Notes under the pieces: generated by a model
The model's database searches: none
What the model was told of the DNA's origin: nothing
What the model saw: only the letters and a program-made list of their open reading frames with translations
Shown here: positions 60,472 to 64,000 of the stretch, piece by piece
How positions within the stretch are numbered: position 1 is the stretch's first letter
Layout: every line of letters begins with the position of its first letter
Translations under genes and position numbers: made by a program
From: Novosphingobium kaempferiae
GTDB lineage: Bacteria; Pseudomonadota; Alphaproteobacteria; Sphingomonadales; Sphingomonadaceae
Assembly: GCF_021227995.1 (NCBI RefSeq)
Contig: NZ_CP089301.1
Span: forward strand, 4,526,001 to 4,590,000
Direction: 5' to 3'
Length of the DNA: 64,000 bases

Positions 60472-60500
60472 TTGACGGCCCCCGGGCACCGGACCATATC
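60472..60500 (+). promoter_or_regulatory. groESL promoter, -35 TTGACG and -10 CATATC
   Basis: TTGACG (60472-60477) and CATATC (60495-60500) with a 17-base spacer, immediately upstream of the CIRCE element. This is a good sigma-70-like promoter; no clear sigma-32 pattern is needed. Confidence 0.7.
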
Positions 60501-60508
60501 TCCGCCCG

Positions 60509-60535
60509 TTGGCACTCTCCTTTGCTGAGTGCCAA
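60509..60535. promoter_or_regulatory. CIRCE element (HrcA operator) of groESL
   Basis: TTGGCACTC-N9-GAGTGCCAA, a perfect inverted repeat with the family-fixed 9-base spacer; the consensus is TTAGCACTC-N9-GAGTGCTAA with both arms changed symmetrically at one position. It starts 9 bases after the -10 hexamer, so HrcA binding would block initiation. Heat-shock control of groESL by HrcA is well established. Confidence 0.95.
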
Positions 60536-60573
60536 AACCGTTTTATCATTCGTTGGATCTAGGGAGACACCCA

Positions 60574-60861
60574 ATGACTTTCCGCCCGCTGCACGACCGT
60601 GTTCTCGTGCGCCGCGTCGAAGCCGAGGAAAAGACCGCCGGCGGCATCATCATCCCCGACAGCGCCAAGGAAAAGCCGGCTGAGGGCGAAATCGTCGCCG
60701 TCGGCACCGGCGCCCGCGCCGAGAACGGCACCGTGACCCCGCTCGACGTCGCCATTGGCGATCGCGTCCTGTTCGGCAAGTGGTCGGGCACCGAGGTCAA
60801 GGTCGACGGCCAGGACCTGCTCATCATGAAGGAATCGGACATCCTCGGCGTCATCGCCTGA
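60574..60861 (+). CDS. groES: Co-chaperonin GroES
   Basis: 95 residues, standard size. [20 protein letters not shown], the mobile loop [20 protein letters not shown], and [18 protein letters not shown]. Heptameric lid of the GroEL chamber. It starts 38 bases after the CIRCE element, with AGGGAG 7 bases before the ATG, and precedes groEL by 41 bases. Confidence 0.98.
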   Translation: MTFRPLHDRVLVRRVEAEEKTAGGIIIPDSAKEKPAEGEIVAVGTGARAENGTVTPLDVAIGDRVLFGKWSGTEVKVDGQDLLIMKESDILGVIA

Positions 60862-60890
60862 GCATCCGACCTCACAATCTGACATTCTGA

Positions 60891-62546
<1,656 letters not shown>

Positions 62547-62607
62547 GAAGCCCGGTCGACGGGGCGGGCCTTCCGGTCCGCTTCGTCACCCAGCGTCAAA
62601 AATCGCG

Positions 62608-62638
62608 AAGGCCGGGGGAACGCTCCCCCGGCCTTTTC
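62608..62638 (+). terminator. Rho-independent terminator of groESL
   Basis: Perfect 12-bp stem AAGGCCGGGGGA / TCCCCCGGCCTT with an ACGC loop; the tail is TTTTCG with the end of the stem. Confidence 0.88.
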
Positions 62639-62783
62639 GTTTGTCTTTCGATCGCGACGCATGCGGGATCGGCCGGGGAATGCGCCGATCTATACCACTG
62701 CCAATCTATACCACTGGATGATTCCCGGGCGCGGGCGAAGCGGTCATCAGGGACAGGGGAGTGAGCCATGGAGCCATGCCCCG

Positions 62784-63560
62784 ATGAAGATCGAGACCAT
62801 CACCGCCGCCAATCCGCGCTTCGACGTGGTTCCGGCACCACGCTACGAGACTTTCGACAAGGCCGCCGACAGCGCGGCGGTCAAGTACGGCAAGCGGCTG
62901 CGCAAGCCGCTCAACCGCTGGCTGGAGCGGTTCTCGCTGATGCCCGTTGGCCCGGTGCTCGATGCGGCGGAAGTACCCGGCATTTCCATCCTTCGCGACA
63001 ACTGGGAAGTCATCCGCGACGAGGCCCGCGCGGTGCTGGCCGAGCGCGGTTCGGTGCCCGCCTTCGCGAAGATTTCCCCTGACCACCGCCGCATCGCGCC
63101 GACCGCTGCGTGGAAGAGCTTCTTCTTCCGTGGCTACGGCTACGATGCCCCCGCCGGTCGCGCGAAATGCCCGAAGACCGCCGCTTTGATCGACCGGGTG
63201 CCCGGCGTCGTCGTCGCCTTCTTCTCGGTGTTCGAGCCCGGAACCGAAGTGCCGCGCCACCACGGCGTCACCAAGGCGATGCTCAACGTCCACCTCGGCC
63301 TCATGGTGCCGGGTGACGAGCGGGTCTGCGGCATCAGGGTCGCCGGGCAGGACCATGGCTGGAAGGAGGGCGAGTTCTTCGTCTTCGACGAGACCAACGA
63401 CCACTCGGCCTGGAACCGCGGACAGACGGCGCGCGTGGTGCTGTTCCTGCAGGTGCGCCGCCCGATGCGCTGGCCGGGCCGGATGGCGGGCTCCCTGTTC
63501 CTCAACGCGGTGAAGCGCACCAGCTACGTGCAGGACGCAAGGAAGGCGATCGGGGCCTGA
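62784..63560 (+). CDS. Aspartyl/asparaginyl beta-hydroxylase-family oxygenase
   Basis: 258 residues. Fe(II)/2-oxoglutarate enzymes of this family hydroxylate Asp/Asn side chains or, as LpxO, lipid A. The iron ligand region EVPRHHGVTKAMLNVHLGLM, the second His in FVFDETNDHSAWNRGQT and the RVVLFLQVRRPM strand with the 2-oxoglutarate Arg are present. There is no membrane anchor. A better ribosome site (GGGGAG) precedes an ATG at 62768 in another frame, so the true start is weakly defined. Confidence 0.82.
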   Translation: MKIETITAANPRFDVVPAPRYETFDKAADSAAVKYGKRLRKPLNRWLERFSLMPVGPVLDAAEVPGISILRDNWEVIRDEARAVLAERGSVPAFAKISPDHRRIAPTAAWKSFFFRGYGYDAPAGRAKCPKTAALIDRVPGVVVAFFSVFEPGTEVPRHHGVTKAMLNVHLGLMVPGDERVCGIRVAGQDHGWKEGEFFVFDETNDHSAWNRGQTARVVLFLQVRRPMRWPGRMAGSLFLNAVKRTSYVQDARKAIGA

Positions 63561-63600
63561 GCGGCGTTCAGCCCACGGCCATGCCGCCTCTGTCACATTA

Positions 63601-63612
63601 CCGTGATCACGG
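63601..63612. promoter_or_regulatory. Perfect palindrome CCGTGATCACGG
   Basis: 12-bp palindrome about 150 bases upstream of the last gene start, surrounded by AT-rich sequence. A TCAC half-site lies just upstream. It could be a regulator site; nothing more can be said. Confidence 0.3.
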
Positions 63613-63764
63613 ATGGCGAAGAAAACTTCGTTCATCTGCGTGAAAGGAAAGTGCGCATTTCGGAAATCGCCGCAAGATAGACGCGGTTCGTCGCTGGACT
63701 CTGGCGTTTCGTCGCTCAGGCGTTAACCGAATGGGAGTATGGACGAAGGTAGGGTGTGGGCTGC

Positions 63765-64000
63765 ATGACCGGGGCAGACCGACTTTTCGCGCGGTGCCGC
63801 ACAGGCACCGGACGCTTTCTCGCCGCTGCGACGCTGCTCGCAGCCGCCGCGCTGCCGCTTGGCGTGCAGGCCAAGCAACTCGATCCGCTGGAGCATCCCA
63901 GCGAGAAGGTGGTGCAGGTCCAGAACAGCTTCGATGATCTGTTCGGCACCGAGCAGCGTGGGCCGCGTACCTATTCCTCGCCGTTCGGGCAGCAGCTTGC
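63765..64000 (+). CDS. Secreted protein, N-terminal part cut by the window edge
   Basis: At least 78 codons from the ATG at 63765, continuing past the right edge. Signal peptide FLAAATLLAAAALPLGVQAK is followed by a mature start QLDPLEHPSEKVVQVQNSFD then LFGTEQRGPRTYSSPFGQQL. No domain can be assigned from this much. The longer plus-strand frame from 63731 is only a shadow. Its own promoter region may include the palindrome at 63601. Confidence 0.6.
   Translation, partial: MTGADRLFARCRTGTGRFLAAATLLAAAALPLGVQAKQLDPLEHPSEKVVQVQNSFDDLFGTEQRGPRTYSSPFGQQL

Noticed and set aside
62768..63082. 104-codon ORF with a better ribosome site than the hydroxylase start
   Set aside because: The family motifs of the hydroxylase lie in the frame of 62784, and the other frame has a noncoding composition.

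Overview
The window is a gene-dense, high-GC stretch of an alphaproteobacterial chromosome. The best guess is a member of the Sphingomonadales close to Novosphingobium or Sphingobium. The reasons are two large TonB-dependent receptors, alphaproteobacterial RpoB/RpoC and GroESL with a CIRCE element, a membrane-anchored cytochrome c, many ATGA stop/start overlaps, and palindromic repeats of the GTCATTGCGAG type common in these genomes. The genus is inferred from protein character, not from a database search. No tRNA, rRNA, CRISPR array, insertion sequence, integrase or prophage was seen.

Layout. 1-9.6 kb is an uptake region. A TonB receptor, a YdcF-like protein and an S1/P1-like zinc hydrolase form a leftward operon, divergent from a ROK regulator. 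A LysR regulator, a second TonB receptor and an MHS-type MFS carrier follow rightward, and two copies of the same inverted repeat precede the LysR and receptor genes. 9.6-21 kb is a complete type I cellulose operon (small accessory gene, bcsQ-like, fused bcsAB, bcsC, bcsD, bcsZ) with overlapping genes. A PilZ-domain gene is divergent from it. 21-34.5 kb is mostly housekeeping: LD-carboxypeptidase, LOG protein, thiD, DUF1272 and glmM, a dicarboxylate symporter, a flavin reductase, an HNH nuclease, gluQ, a HIG1 protein, a cobalamin adenosyltransferase, 3-hydroxyacyl-CoA dehydrogenase, and a DUF2975/XRE pair behind an array of TATCG half-sites.

34.5-43.5 kb carries rpoB and rpoC. Then come an outer-membrane barrel protein, ispG, an S41 peptidase, a ZntB-like transporter and two GNAT acetyltransferases. 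From 48.9 to 55.2 kb lies a six-gene leftward cluster (DUF4129-like, DUF4350, MoxR ATPase, DUF58, SpoIIM/DUF95, RDD), just downstream of pheA. 56-64 kb holds two c-type cytochromes, a methionine-rich secreted protein, an NTF2-like protein, a MATE exporter, groES-groEL, an Asp/Asn beta-hydroxylase-like protein, and the beginning of a secreted protein cut by the window edge.

Most of this is ordinary core genome. I found no convincing new defence or mobile system. The best leads are regulatory: the shared LysR-type operator, the TATCG operator array, and the NagC/Mlc-like AT-rich site. Next are poorly understood proteins: the first gene of the cellulose operon, the Met-rich secreted protein, small membrane peptides, and the MoxR/DUF58 membrane cluster.
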